Assembly: GCA_021802745.1 (NCBI GenBank)
Contig: JAJZRK010000031.1
Location: forward strand, 1 to 20,076
Length of the DNA: 20,076 bases
DNA from: a bacterium
GTDB lineage: Bacteria > Gemmatimonadota > Gemmatimonadetes > Gemmatimonadales > Gemmatimonadaceae
Direction: 5' to 3'
Shown: positions 6,876-15,074 of the stretch, one piece after another
Layout: every line of letters starts with the position of its first letter
How positions within the stretch are numbered: position 1 is the stretch's first letter
The notes under the pieces: generated by a model
What the model saw: only the letters and a program-made list of their open reading frames with translations
What the model was told of the DNA's origin: nothing
Database searches by the model: none
Position numbers and translations under genes: made by a program

Positions 6876-8635
6876 CGCGCTCGCAGGCGGAGGAAGCGCT
6901 TGATCGCCTTCCACCAGCGCGTCCAGCGCGTTGCCTGCCGCTCCTGGCGCGCCAGTTCACGCGTCAGGCTGCGCCACGCATGCCGCATGGTGGCCGCGTC
7001 GCGGAACCGGCGCTCGGGATCGGGCGACAGCCCCTTGGCCAGCCAGTCCGCCAGCTCGGGCGGGAACTCGCTCAGGTCCACCTTGCCGGCCAGCTGCTGG
7101 GCGAGAATGGCGCGCGCATCGCCGCCGCCGAACGGCAGGCGTCCGGTGAGGGCGAACACCACGATGCCGGCAACCGCAAACAGGTCGGCCGCCACCCCCT
7201 GCGCCTCGCCGAGCAGCTGCTCGGGCGCCGCGAAGGCGGGCGTCCCCGACGCCCCCATCTTGTCGTCGCCGAGGGCGTTCGCGATGCCGAAATCCGACAG
7301 CCGCCACTGACGGTAGCGGTCAATGAGGATGTTCTCGGGCTTGATGTCGCGGTGGATGATCCCGTTGGCGTGCGCCTGCCCGAGTCCGTCGAGGATCGCG
7401 TCCACCTGCGGCGCGATCTCGGCCACGGAGCGCGGCCCCTGTCGCGCCACGAGGTCGGCCACCGAGCCTTCCTCCTGGACCTCCATGATGTACCACGACA
7501 CGTCGCCCTTGGAGTCCCATGAGTAGATGGGGACGATCGCCGGGTGCTTGAGCTGTGCCGCCAGCCGCGCCTCGCGGCGGAATCGCGCCACCGCGTCCTC
7601 GTTTCGCGCAATGTTGGGGTGCAGCATCTTGAGCGCCACCTCGCGCTCGAGCGACAGGTCGCGCACGCGCCACACCGACCCGAACTGGCCGGCGCCGAGC
7701 GCGGCCAGCACTTCGTAGTCGTCGCCGGTGGCCCAGCGCAAGCGGTCCTCTTCCGAGACCGCGCGATACTCGCCCGACGACTGGTCCACGCCCACGAGGA
7801 GCGGCGTTCCTGTGCCCGAGATGCGCTCGATCTGCCGCAGCATCGCGGCGAGGTTGAAGAACCGGTCGCCCGGTTCCGGCGCCAGCGCGCGATCAATGAG
7901 GTCCGCCACGCTCGCCGGAACCTCGGGGCGCACGTAACGGATGGGCGGCACGCCGTCGCGCGGCGGCAGTTCCCCCGTGAGGATCGCGAAGCAGACGGCG
8001 CCCAGCTGCCACTGATCGCTCGCTGCCGTCGGCGTCCACGCCCCCGTCGCGAACTCGTTGGGCGTCGGCACCCACAGCGGGTCGGGGCGCAGGCCGGCCG
8101 GCCGCTCGTCTGGCGACACCGCCCATTGCCAGCCCAGCAGGTAGAGCCGGCCGGCCGGCGTCGTGTAGATGTTGTCGGGCGACACGGCGCCGTGCGTCGC
8201 GCCGGAATCGTGCAGGTACGCGAGCGCCGAACCCGCTGCGCGCAGCACGCGCAGCATGTACGGCACGGTCTCGGTGCCGATGCGTCGCAAGCGTGCGCCC
8301 ACCGTCTCGCCCGCCACCCAGCGCCGCAGGTACCCGGGGCCGCGGCGGCTTTCGCGATAGCGGCGCCAGTAGTGGTACGCGGTCGGGATGTTCGGGTGGT
8401 TGCGGTGCGCCAACTGCCGCGCCTCGGCGAACAGCCAGCTCTCGTGCGCCGGATCGGGTACCGTCACCAGTGCGAGCGGCCGCTCGAACGCGTCAATCAC
8501 CTGCATCGCATGACGGTGGGGCGTCAGCACGCCATCGTCGCCCCAGCGCCAGCCGGGCGGCAGCTCCCATCGGTCCAGGTGCGGCGGGATCCCCTTCATT
8601 CGGGCCTGCGGCGGCGAGGAGGACGCGGTGGTCAT
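6872..8635 (-). CDS. Ser/Thr protein kinase with tandem pseudokinase and kinase domains
   Basis: A 587-residue protein from ATG 8635. Domain 2 (about 307-555) is a complete Hanks kinase: GAGQFGSV (314-321), VALK (Lys336), Glu355, HRDIKPEN (428-435; Asp430), DFG (448-450) and APE (470-472). Domain 1 (about 40-272) has the same fold pattern but is degenerate. HGAVSPDN (148-155) replaces HRDxKPEN with Ala150 in place of the catalytic Asp, LLGW (166-169) replaces the DFG region, and there is no Gly-rich loop or VAIK lysine. The C terminus (about 565-587) is a basic, Trp-rich helix with no true transmembrane segment, perhaps binding membrane or protein. The start lies 16 nt after the stop of the histidine kinase gene, so the two are probably one operon. 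A TTG at 8671 is open upstream but would overlap that gene. Confidence 0.9.
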   Translation of the reverse strand: MTTASSSPPQARMKGIPPHLDRWELPPGWRWGDDGVLTPHRHAMQVIDAFERPLALVTVPDPAHESWLFAEARQLAHRNHPNIPTAYHYWRRYRESRRGPGYLRRWVAGETVGARLRRIGTETVPYMLRVLRAAGSALAYLHDSGATHGAVSPDNIYTTPAGRLYLLGWQWAVSPDERPAGLRPDPLWVPTPNEFATGAWTPTAASDQWQLGAVCFAILTGELPPRDGVPPIRYVRPEVPASVADLIDRALAPEPGDRFFNLAAMLRQIERISGTGTPLLVGVDQSSGEYRAVSEEDRLRWATGDDYEVLAALGAGQFGSVWRVRDLSLEREVALKMLHPNIARNEDAVARFRREARLAAQLKHPAIVPIYSWDSKGDVSWYIMEVQEEGSVADLVARQGPRSVAEIAPQVDAILDGLGQAHANGIIHRDIKPENILIDRYRQWRLSDFGIANALGDDKMGASGTPAFAAPEQLLGEAQGVAADLFAVAGIVVFALTGRLPFGGGDARAILAQQLAGKVDLSEFPPELADWLAKGLSPDPERRFRDAATMRHAWRSLTRELARQERQATRWTRWWKAIKRFLRLRAR

Positions 8636-8651
8636 AGACTCGTGAAATGTG

Positions 8652-11600
8652 TCAGGTCGTGGCACGGCCAACCAGCCGAATGGTCACGCCCGTGCCTTCG
8701 CCCGGCCCGCTCGCGACCTCGATCCCGCCGCCCCACCCCTCGATCAGGCGACGGCTGATCGCCAGTCCCAGCCCGCTCCCGCTGGTGCGCGTCGAAAAGT
8801 GCGGTTCGAAAATGCGCGGCAGGACGTCCGGCTGGATGCCGTGCCCGTCGTCGCGCACGACGATGCGCACGGCGCCCTCGCCCTTGCCGAGCGAGACGCG
8901 CACATGGCGCGCGCCGGCGTGCCGCGCATTCTCGAGGACGTTGAGCAGCACCTCGCGCAGCTCCGCCTCGCGGGCGAGCGCCATCACCGAGGTCGCCGCC
9001 CCGTCCACGTGCCATGCCACGTCACCCGCCCCGATCTGCTCGAGGCGCACCACATCCGTCAGGATCGCCGCCACGTCCACCGCGCCCGGCGGCGGCTGCT
9101 CCTCGGGCAGCATGCCATAGCGGCTGAAGGCGCGCGCAATCTCGTCGAGGCGGTCAATCTCGGCGAGCATCCGCGCCACGTTCTCGTCGAGCACTTCGTC
9201 GAAGTCCACGCGCGCGTCGCGCCGGGCGCGCCGCAGGTGCTGCATGCCCAGCCGCATCGGGGTGAGCGGGTTCTTGATCTCGTGCGCCACCTGGCGCGCC
9301 ATTTCGCCCCAGGCCAGCACGCGCTGGGCGCGCGCGAGTTCGCTCAGGTCGTCGAGCGTGATCACCGCGCCGCGTGCGCCGCGCAGCAGCCGCGTGAGCC
9401 GCACGTGCAGCTGCACGCCGCCCGGCCGTTCGATGTCAAACTCCTCCTGCTCTGCGGCGCCGGCGAGGAACCGGCGCAGCCGCTCGGCGAGCGGCGCGTC
9501 GAGTGCGCTGTCGGCAATCGTCCCCGGCGCCACGCCCGCCGGCAGCAAGGCGAGGGCGCGCGGATTCACCAGCGAGATGCGCCCGTCGGCATCCACGGCC
9601 ACCACGCCGCTGGCCACGTCCCGCAACACGGCGGCCAGACGCCGCTCCGCCGCCTCCAGCGCGTCGCGGCTCGCCCCGAGGTCCGAGGCCATCCGCCGGA
9701 ACGCATCGAACACGGGCTCAAATTCCACCGGCGGCCGTCCCTCGGGGAGCGGCTCGCGCACGCCGCCGGCCACGGCCAGCGCGCCGCGCCGCAGCGCATC
9801 AATGGGTCGGGCAAACGTCCGCGCGGCGAGCCCACTCAGCCAGAAGGCGGCGAGCGCGCCGAGCGCCGTGACCACCAGCACGAGCACGGTGACGTCGCGG
9901 CGCCGCCGGTCGAGCGCCAGTTCATCGCTGCGCGCGGGCGCCGAGAGCACCTTGCGCACGCCGTTCGAGTCAACGGCTGCGAGATAGCCGAACCGCACGA
10001 CGTTCTCGCCCACCCGCTCGTCCATGCCGGCCAGCAGGTCGTCGTTGTCGCCGAGCGCGCGCACCACCTGGGGCGGCAGCAGCCGCCCCACCGGCGCGAG
10101 TGCGTCGTACAGTGCATCGCTCGTCCCCAGCAGCAGGCCATCCGCGTAGAGGAGGAGCGGCGTCTCAAATCGCGCGGCCGCGTCGCTCAACAGCTCGCTG
10201 TCGGGCGACGCCGCGACGCCGCGCAGCGTCTCGCGCACCAGCAGGTCGCGGCTCTGGCGGTCATCAGCCTGCAGGCGCCGGTAGCTCCACGCGGCAAACC
10301 CGCCCGCCGGCAGCACGAAGAAGGCAAACAGGGCGAGCGACAAGCGGAGCCGGTAGCTGCGCGGCCATCCGCGCACCCACGCCCGCAGCCAGCGTTGTCC
10401 CGTTCCCTCCGCCGCGAACAGCAGGCCCCAGATGCACGACACGAGCAGAAGGTCGAGCATCACCAGCAGCGCGCCTCGCGGCGCCAGCGCCTCGAGACCG
10501 CGCAGGTCCACGCGTGCGCGCACCCGCGCCGCCCCGGCATCGCCCACGGGCACCACCCAGTCGCCGTGCAATTCGTCGCCGCGGCGCACCCAGCGCTGCC
10601 GCCCCGCGTTCAGCTCATGCGTGTCGCCAAGCTGGAGCGTATACGGCGGTTCGGCGCTCGGCGGCTGCCCGAGGCCGATGAGCGCAATGAACGGATCGGA
10701 TGGCACCAGTTTCGTCCGCGGCGAGATGACCACCGTGGTGACCTCTCCCCCCGCGTGCGGTACGGCGAGCACGAGCTGCGAGACGGGCGCGGCCGTCGTC
10801 TGTCGAAGCACGGGCTCGCGCACACGGCGCGCCTCAGCGGCAAAGCTCTCGAGCCCCGACGTCAGGCCGGCCGCCATCGCCACCCGGAGATCGGCCGTCG
10901 CCTGGCCGAGCGAGTCCCACGTGGTCAGCTCGGCCGGATAGCCGGCGGCGCCGAGCTCGGTGGCCGCATAGCGCGCGAGGAGTCCGGCGCGACTCGGCGC
11001 CGGGGGATTCTGCGAGAGATCGGCGGCCAGGCGCTGCAGCAGCGCGGCCGCGTCGGGGTCGGCGGTGCCGAGGCCGGCGACATCGCGCTCGGCAAGCTGC
11101 ACGCGCTGGCGCACGGCGGCTGCCCAGACCAGCGTCGCCGCGCCGCACGCTGCCACGAAGGCGCTGCGCAGCACCGCGCGCCGTGCGCGACGCGCGGTGG
11201 CCAGCGCCGCGATTGCCGCAATCCAGAGCACCGGGTACCACCCCGGCAGTCGTGCCGGCGCGTCCAACAAGGCTGGCGCCATCAGCGCCGAGGCGCCGGC
11301 CAGGAGCGGGGCAAGCCAGCCCGGCAGGCCGCGCCGCCCGCCGATCGCCGCCTGCCCGGCCGTCACGCCGAGCAGCAGCACCGCAAACGCCGCCAGGAAG
11401 ACCGACAGCTCCCAGGCGAGCCAGAGCGCCGTCGTCGTGCCGCTCATGGGCACGCGAATGCCGCGCGCCAGGTCGCGCAGGAGGAAGGGCCCGATGGACG
11501 CCACTATTACGAGGACGGCGATCCAGATCCAGCGCGTGCGCGCCGTGGATCGCTGCCGCTGCACCGCGAACAGCGCCATCAGCGCCAGCGCGCCGACCAT

Positions 11601-12674
11601 GGCGAGCGCGGCGACGTTGGCGGTGAGCGGTCCAAGCGTGGGCGTGAAGTAGAGCCCCGCGTCGAACCAGCGCGAAAAATTGGAGTAGGCCCCGAGCGGC
11701 ATCACCGCCACCGCCGCCACCACCGTGGCGAGCGCCGCGAGCCGCGTGCGCACGGGATGCTCGCGCCGCCACGCCGTGGCGATGAAGAGCATTGCGAGCA
11801 CGGCGAGCAGCGCCCCGCTGCGCAGGATCGCGCGCTCCGTCAGTTCGAGGGCAACCACTTCCGGCGGCGCCACGACCGCACGCACCGCGAGCACCGCGTC
11901 GCCTTCCACATGGACCCGGCGCACCGCATCGCCCGGTACATCGGCCGGGCCGAAGACATAGCCGGCGATGCCCGGCGGGCGCGATCCATGCGCGTCAAGC
12001 GGCGTCGTCAGGTTGTCGGCGGGCGGCTCGGCATGCAGCAACGCGGTGGCGATGGCGCTGACGTCTCCGCGTGTGACGGCCACGTAGAGCGAAAGGTAGT
12101 AAGGCGTCGCCATCACGCCGTGCGTGCCCGGCAGCGAGTCAATGGGCAGGTGCTGGCGGCCCGCCCACACCTCGGGGCGCCCGGCGCGCACGCGCAGCAC
12201 GGCGCGCTCGGGGTGGCCGCGCACCAGCTTGTCCAGCGCCGCCCATGACGCCGCTCCGCTGTCCGCCACCGACGCCGACGCCGCGGCGGTCGCCGCCGAC
12301 TGCAGTTCCACGGCGGTCGCCTCGATGCGCCGTGCAAACTCCTCGGTGGCGCTGGCTGCCGCCTTCTGGCTCCACGCGGGCCAGTTGGCTTCGCGTCGCA
12401 CGCGCTCCATGCGCGCCCAGGTGCCGTCGCCGACAAACAGCACCGCCATCGCCAGAAAGACCACCTCGCGCCCGCGACGGCTGCGCCGACCGAGCGCGGG
12501 AATGGCGACGAGGACGGCAAGGGCGCACAGCCAGAGCCAGACAGGGTGCAGCGTGCGAATCCACGCCGCGGCCGTCAGGACGACGGCGGCGGCCGAAGGC
12601 ATCCACACCCAGCGCGGCAGGGCGCGCCCGGGGGCGCTGCTCGGCTCGGGGACCGGAGGATTCGTAGAGGTCAC
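8652..12674 (-). CDS. Very large multi-pass sensor histidine kinase (NtrY-like output)
   Basis: A 1340-residue protein. Predicted membrane helices lie near 22-40, 44-62, 70-82, 285-301, 307-329, 348-371, 382-399, 413-439, 448-470, 478-494, 502-520, 734-755, 777-796 and 928-950, with probable periplasmic segments at 83-284, 521-733 and 797-927. These are followed by HAMP (about 948-1003), PAS (about 1008-1110), HisKA with HEIKNPLTP (phosphorylated His1131) and HATPase with N box ENARHA (Asn1249), DDGHGI (1275-1280), FEPHFST (about 1289-1295) and GSGLGLAI (1299-1306). All catalytic motifs are intact. It should autophosphorylate and signal to a response regulator, but none is encoded in this window. 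The start is GTG at 12674, supported by a TATTAT box 8 nt upstream. It is transcribed into the tandem Ser/Thr kinase gene and is divergent from the secreted protein at 12775. The stimulus is unknown. Confidence 0.93.
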   Translation of the reverse strand: MTSTNPPVPEPSSAPGRALPRWVWMPSAAAVVLTAAAWIRTLHPVWLWLCALAVLVAIPALGRRSRRGREVVFLAMAVLFVGDGTWARMERVRREANWPAWSQKAAASATEEFARRIEATAVELQSAATAAASASVADSGAASWAALDKLVRGHPERAVLRVRAGRPEVWAGRQHLPIDSLPGTHGVMATPYYLSLYVAVTRGDVSAIATALLHAEPPADNLTTPLDAHGSRPPGIAGYVFGPADVPGDAVRRVHVEGDAVLAVRAVVAPPEVVALELTERAILRSGALLAVLAMLFIATAWRREHPVRTRLAALATVVAAVAVMPLGAYSNFSRWFDAGLYFTPTLGPLTANVAALAMVGALALMALFAVQRQRSTARTRWIWIAVLVIVASIGPFLLRDLARGIRVPMSGTTTALWLAWELSVFLAAFAVLLLGVTAGQAAIGGRRGLPGWLAPLLAGASALMAPALLDAPARLPGWYPVLWIAAIAALATARRARRAVLRSAFVAACGAATLVWAAAVRQRVQLAERDVAGLGTADPDAAALLQRLAADLSQNPPAPSRAGLLARYAATELGAAGYPAELTTWDSLGQATADLRVAMAAGLTSGLESFAAEARRVREPVLRQTTAAPVSQLVLAVPHAGGEVTTVVISPRTKLVPSDPFIALIGLGQPPSAEPPYTLQLGDTHELNAGRQRWVRRGDELHGDWVVPVGDAGAARVRARVDLRGLEALAPRGALLVMLDLLLVSCIWGLLFAAEGTGQRWLRAWVRGWPRSYRLRLSLALFAFFVLPAGGFAAWSYRRLQADDRQSRDLLVRETLRGVAASPDSELLSDAAARFETPLLLYADGLLLGTSDALYDALAPVGRLLPPQVVRALGDNDDLLAGMDERVGENVVRFGYLAAVDSNGVRKVLSAPARSDELALDRRRRDVTVLVLVVTALGALAAFWLSGLAARTFARPIDALRRGALAVAGGVREPLPEGRPPVEFEPVFDAFRRMASDLGASRDALEAAERRLAAVLRDVASGVVAVDADGRISLVNPRALALLPAGVAPGTIADSALDAPLAERLRRFLAGAAEQEEFDIERPGGVQLHVRLTRLLRGARGAVITLDDLSELARAQRVLAWGEMARQVAHEIKNPLTPMRLGMQHLRRARRDARVDFDEVLDENVARMLAEIDRLDEIARAFSRYGMLPEEQPPPGAVDVAAILTDVVRLEQIGAGDVAWHVDGAATSVMALAREAELREVLLNVLENARHAGARHVRVSLGKGEGAVRIVVRDDGHGIQPDVLPRIFEPHFSTRTSGSGLGLAISRRLIEGWGGGIEVASGPGEGTGVTIRLVGRATT

Positions 12675-12682
12675 TGGCGAGG

Positions 12683-12688
12683 ATAATA
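12683..12688 (-). promoter_or_regulatory. Putative leaderless -10 box (TATTAT) of the histidine kinase gene
   Basis: On the minus strand TATTAT matches five of six positions of the -10 consensus and ends 8 nt before the GTG start at 12674. It stands out in a GC-rich surround. No Shine-Dalgarno sequence fits between the box and the GTG, so transcription probably begins at or near the start codon. Confidence 0.5.
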
Positions 12689-12762
12689 CCCCGCAGACGC
12701 GACGGGGGCGATCCGATGGGCACCCCCCACCAGATGCAGTGAGCGTGCCGAATATCTATCAT

Positions 12763-12768
12763 TATACT
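12763..12768 (+). promoter_or_regulatory. Putative leaderless -10 box (TATACT) of the secreted-protein gene
   Basis: TATACT matches five of six positions of the -10 consensus within a local AT-rich patch (12751-12768) and ends 6 nt before the ATG at 12775. No ribosome-binding site and no clear -35 are visible. The geometry is that of TANNNT leaderless promoters. Confidence 0.55.
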
Positions 12769-12774
12769 CTGCCC

Positions 12775-13467
12775 ATGAGAGCATCCACCCTGTTTCTTGC
12801 CTCCGTACTGGTCTCGCGCGCCGCGCTGGGCCAGGCGACGGTCACGGACGACGGCAGCCTCACGATCAGCCGTGCGGGCAACCGCGTCGGCCGTGAGGAC
12901 TTCTCCATCCGGCACGTGCCCACCACGGCGGGGGCGTATGAGACGCTGACGCGCGGGGTGGTGGTGACCGGGGCCCATCGGATCACGGTGGACCTCAGCG
13001 CCGATTCCATCGGCCTGCCGGTGCGGTTCCAGTTCAAGTCCGCCGACGACGGGCGAAACAGCGACAGCTATCGAGCCGAAGTCTCCGGGCGGCGCTACAG
13101 CGCCCGCTCCATTCGCGTCGCGGGCGAGTCGGCTCGGGAACTCCTCCTGCCCCTCGGCACGTTGATCGTGGAGGACGACGTCCTGCACCTGCTCCCGTTC
13201 GTGGTGGCGCGCGGGGCCGGCGTTGTGCCGGCCGTCGTGCCGTCGCGCGGGGTCGTGGTGCAGCTCACCGTCGAGGACGCCGGCACCGATCACGTCTTTA
13301 TTGCGCTGCAATCCATCGAAGCGCGCAAGTACGTCGTCCGGGAGGGCGGTGGCGGCCTCTCCCGGGAGGTTTGGATGGACACCGCCGGGCATCTCCTGAA
13401 GGTGGCCATCCCGTCGCGTCAACTCATCGCGGTGCGAGACGATGCGCCGCGCTCCACCGCCCGATAG
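12775..13467 (+). CDS. Secreted protein of unknown function
   Basis: A 230-residue protein. The ATG at 12775 is chosen because it is followed at once by a signal peptide (MRASTLFLASVLVSRAALGQ, cleavage likely near ALG/QA) and preceded by a -10-like box; the longer upstream open frame is opposite the histidine kinase gene. The mature part is predicted to be mainly beta-strands with a two-fold pattern and no cysteines. The C-terminal REVWMDTAGHLLKVAIP stretch, followed by a short RDD, recalls the end of DUF3108/DUF6134-type periplasmic proteins, which is a weak resemblance only. No catalytic motif is recognised. It lies 128 bp upstream of the efflux operon on the same strand and may be its first gene or a separate leaderless unit. 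Confidence 0.75.
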   Translation: MRASTLFLASVLVSRAALGQATVTDDGSLTISRAGNRVGREDFSIRHVPTTAGAYETLTRGVVVTGAHRITVDLSADSIGLPVRFQFKSADDGRNSDSYRAEVSGRRYSARSIRVAGESARELLLPLGTLIVEDDVLHLLPFVVARGAGVVPAVVPSRGVVVQLTVEDAGTDHVFIALQSIEARKYVVREGGGGLSREVWMDTAGHLLKVAIPSRQLIAVRDDAPRSTAR

Positions 13468-13595
13468 ATCGCCAAGACCTTCACGCCACCGACCAGGGGT
13501 CCTACGCCGGACCGATGGCCCGCGGCCGCTTCCTGAAACTCCGCCCTCCGCGGCGCCGTACGACCAGTCGGACCCAACAATTGGATGCCTTGGAC

Positions 13596-15062
13596 ATGCG
13601 CCAGATCCTGACCGCCCTTGTCGTTTCCGGAGTCGCCCTTTCGGCCGCCGCCCAGTCAGCGCCAAGCACGCTGACCCTGGATGACGCCATTGGGATCGCC
13701 AAGAAGAACAACCCCGTCTACCAGCAGCAGCTCAGCGGGCGCACGCGCGCCGCGCTCGCGCTGCGCTCCGCCTACGGTTCGTTCCTGCCAAGCGCCGACG
13801 CCTCGTTCAGCACCGGCTACCGCCAGGGCAAGCAGGAGTACTTCGGCGGCGTGGCGTTCGGCGCCACGTCAGACATCATTTCGAGCAACTGGGGGCTGAA
13901 CTTCAATGCCCGCCTGTCGGCGTCAACGGTCACCGAACTGCGCCGCGCGCGCGCGAACATGGACGCCGCCGAGGCGGACGTGGCGGCGGCCGATGTCGGA
14001 CTGCGCGCCGGCGTCGTCACCCAGTTCCTGACCGCCCTGCAGAGTGCCGCCAGCTCGGCGCTGCAGGACTCGCTGCTCAAGAAAGTCCAGCTCGACCTCG
14101 ATCTCGCCAAGGCGCGCGTGGACGTCGGCTCGGGCACCTCGCTCGACGTCAAGCGCGCCGAGGTGGCCGTCGGCCAGCAGCAGGTGACGTCGCTTCGCGC
14201 GCGCAACACCGCGGAGGTGGACCAGGTGAAGCTGTTCCAGCAGCTCGGCGTGGCGCGCCCGGGTCCCGTGACGCTGGTGCCGCTGACCACGGTCACGCCG
14301 CCGTCGTTCGAGCTCACCCAGCTCATGGACATCGCACGCAAGAGCAATCCGACGCTGCAGGGCCTCCAGTCGCGCCAGCTCGCCGCGGCGCAGGGCGTGA
14401 AGTCGGCCCGGGGTGCCTACACGCCCACGGTGTCGTTGGGCGCCCAGCTCGGCGGCTACACCACCCAGTACAAGAATGCCGATTACCTCGTGACGCAGGC
14501 GCAGAACCAGATGCTCGGCAGCCAGGCGAGCTGCTTCACCACGGACTCCATCCGGAAGGGCGCCGGGCTCAGCTCGATCGGCGCGAAGTGCAGCGCCATG
14601 ACGTTCACGCCGGCGGCGGCGCAGGCCATTCGCGACGCCAACAAGACCTTCCCGTTCGACTTCACCTCGAGCCCGTACAACCTGTCGCTGACGTTCTCGC
14701 TGCCGCTCTTCGACCGGTTCGGGCGCGAGCAGCGCCTGCAGGAGGCGCAGATCGCGCGGGACAACGCGCGCTACGACGTGCGCAAGCAGGAACTGCAGAT
14801 CGCTGCCGACGTGACGTCGGCGTGGACCTCGCTCCAGGCCGCGTACCGCACGGTGGGCCTGCAGGACCAGAACGCGGCCGCCGCGCAGGAGGCGCTCACG
14901 CTGGCCCAGGAGCGCTATCGGGTGGGCGTCAGCTCGTTCGTCGAGCTGGTGCAGGCCCGCGACGAGTACTTCCGCGCGTCGACCGACCGGATCGGCGCCA
15001 TCTATGACTATCACCGTGCCTGGGCCGCGCTAGAGAACGCGGTCGGCCGTCCCCTCCGCTAA
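13596..15062 (+). CDS. TolC-like outer-membrane efflux factor
   Basis: A 488-residue protein with signal peptide (1 to about 20, MRQILTALVVSGVALSAAAQ). It has the duplicated outer-membrane-factor layout: TLTLDDAIGIAKKNNP (25-40) begins the first repeat and ELTQLMDIARKSNP (239-252) the second. Long Ala/Gln-rich helices at about 112-215 and 375-475 form the periplasmic tunnel, and beta-strand pairs lie around 62-108 and 275-370. The second beta region carries a long insert (about 290-355) with Cys313 and Cys332, expected on the outside face. Family members form trimeric channels that dock on an inner-membrane transporter through an adaptor. The ATG at 13596 is chosen for the signal peptide, and upstream in-frame codons are not secretory. 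The adaptor gene follows after 12 bp. Confidence 0.93.
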   Translation: MRQILTALVVSGVALSAAAQSAPSTLTLDDAIGIAKKNNPVYQQQLSGRTRAALALRSAYGSFLPSADASFSTGYRQGKQEYFGGVAFGATSDIISSNWGLNFNARLSASTVTELRRARANMDAAEADVAAADVGLRAGVVTQFLTALQSAASSALQDSLLKKVQLDLDLAKARVDVGSGTSLDVKRAEVAVGQQQVTSLRARNTAEVDQVKLFQQLGVARPGPVTLVPLTTVTPPSFELTQLMDIARKSNPTLQGLQSRQLAAAQGVKSARGAYTPTVSLGAQLGGYTTQYKNADYLVTQAQNQMLGSQASCFTTDSIRKGAGLSSIGAKCSAMTFTPAAAQAIRDANKTFPFDFTSSPYNLSLTFSLPLFDRFGREQRLQEAQIARDNARYDVRKQELQIAADVTSAWTSLQAAYRTVGLQDQNAAAAQEALTLAQERYRVGVSSFVELVQARDEYFRASTDRIGAIYDYHRAWAALENAVGRPLR

Positions 15063-15074
15063 CAGAGATAGACC

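Noticed and set aside
8636..8671. TTG start at 8671 for the tandem kinase gene
   Set aside because: It overlaps the end of the histidine kinase gene and adds 12 residues with no domain value; the ATG at 8635 is simpler.
8649..12248. Very long open frame on the plus strand opposite the histidine kinase gene
   Set aside because: Its translation is low-complexity, rich in Arg, His, Ala and Gln, with no domain, and it is a by-product of high-GC codon use in the intact kinase gene on the other strand.
13468..13595. Promoter or small gene in front of the outer-membrane-factor gene
   Set aside because: No convincing -10/-35 pair, no good ribosome-binding site and no plausible short reading frame; only a weak 5-bp hairpin (ggtcc/ggacc) is visible.
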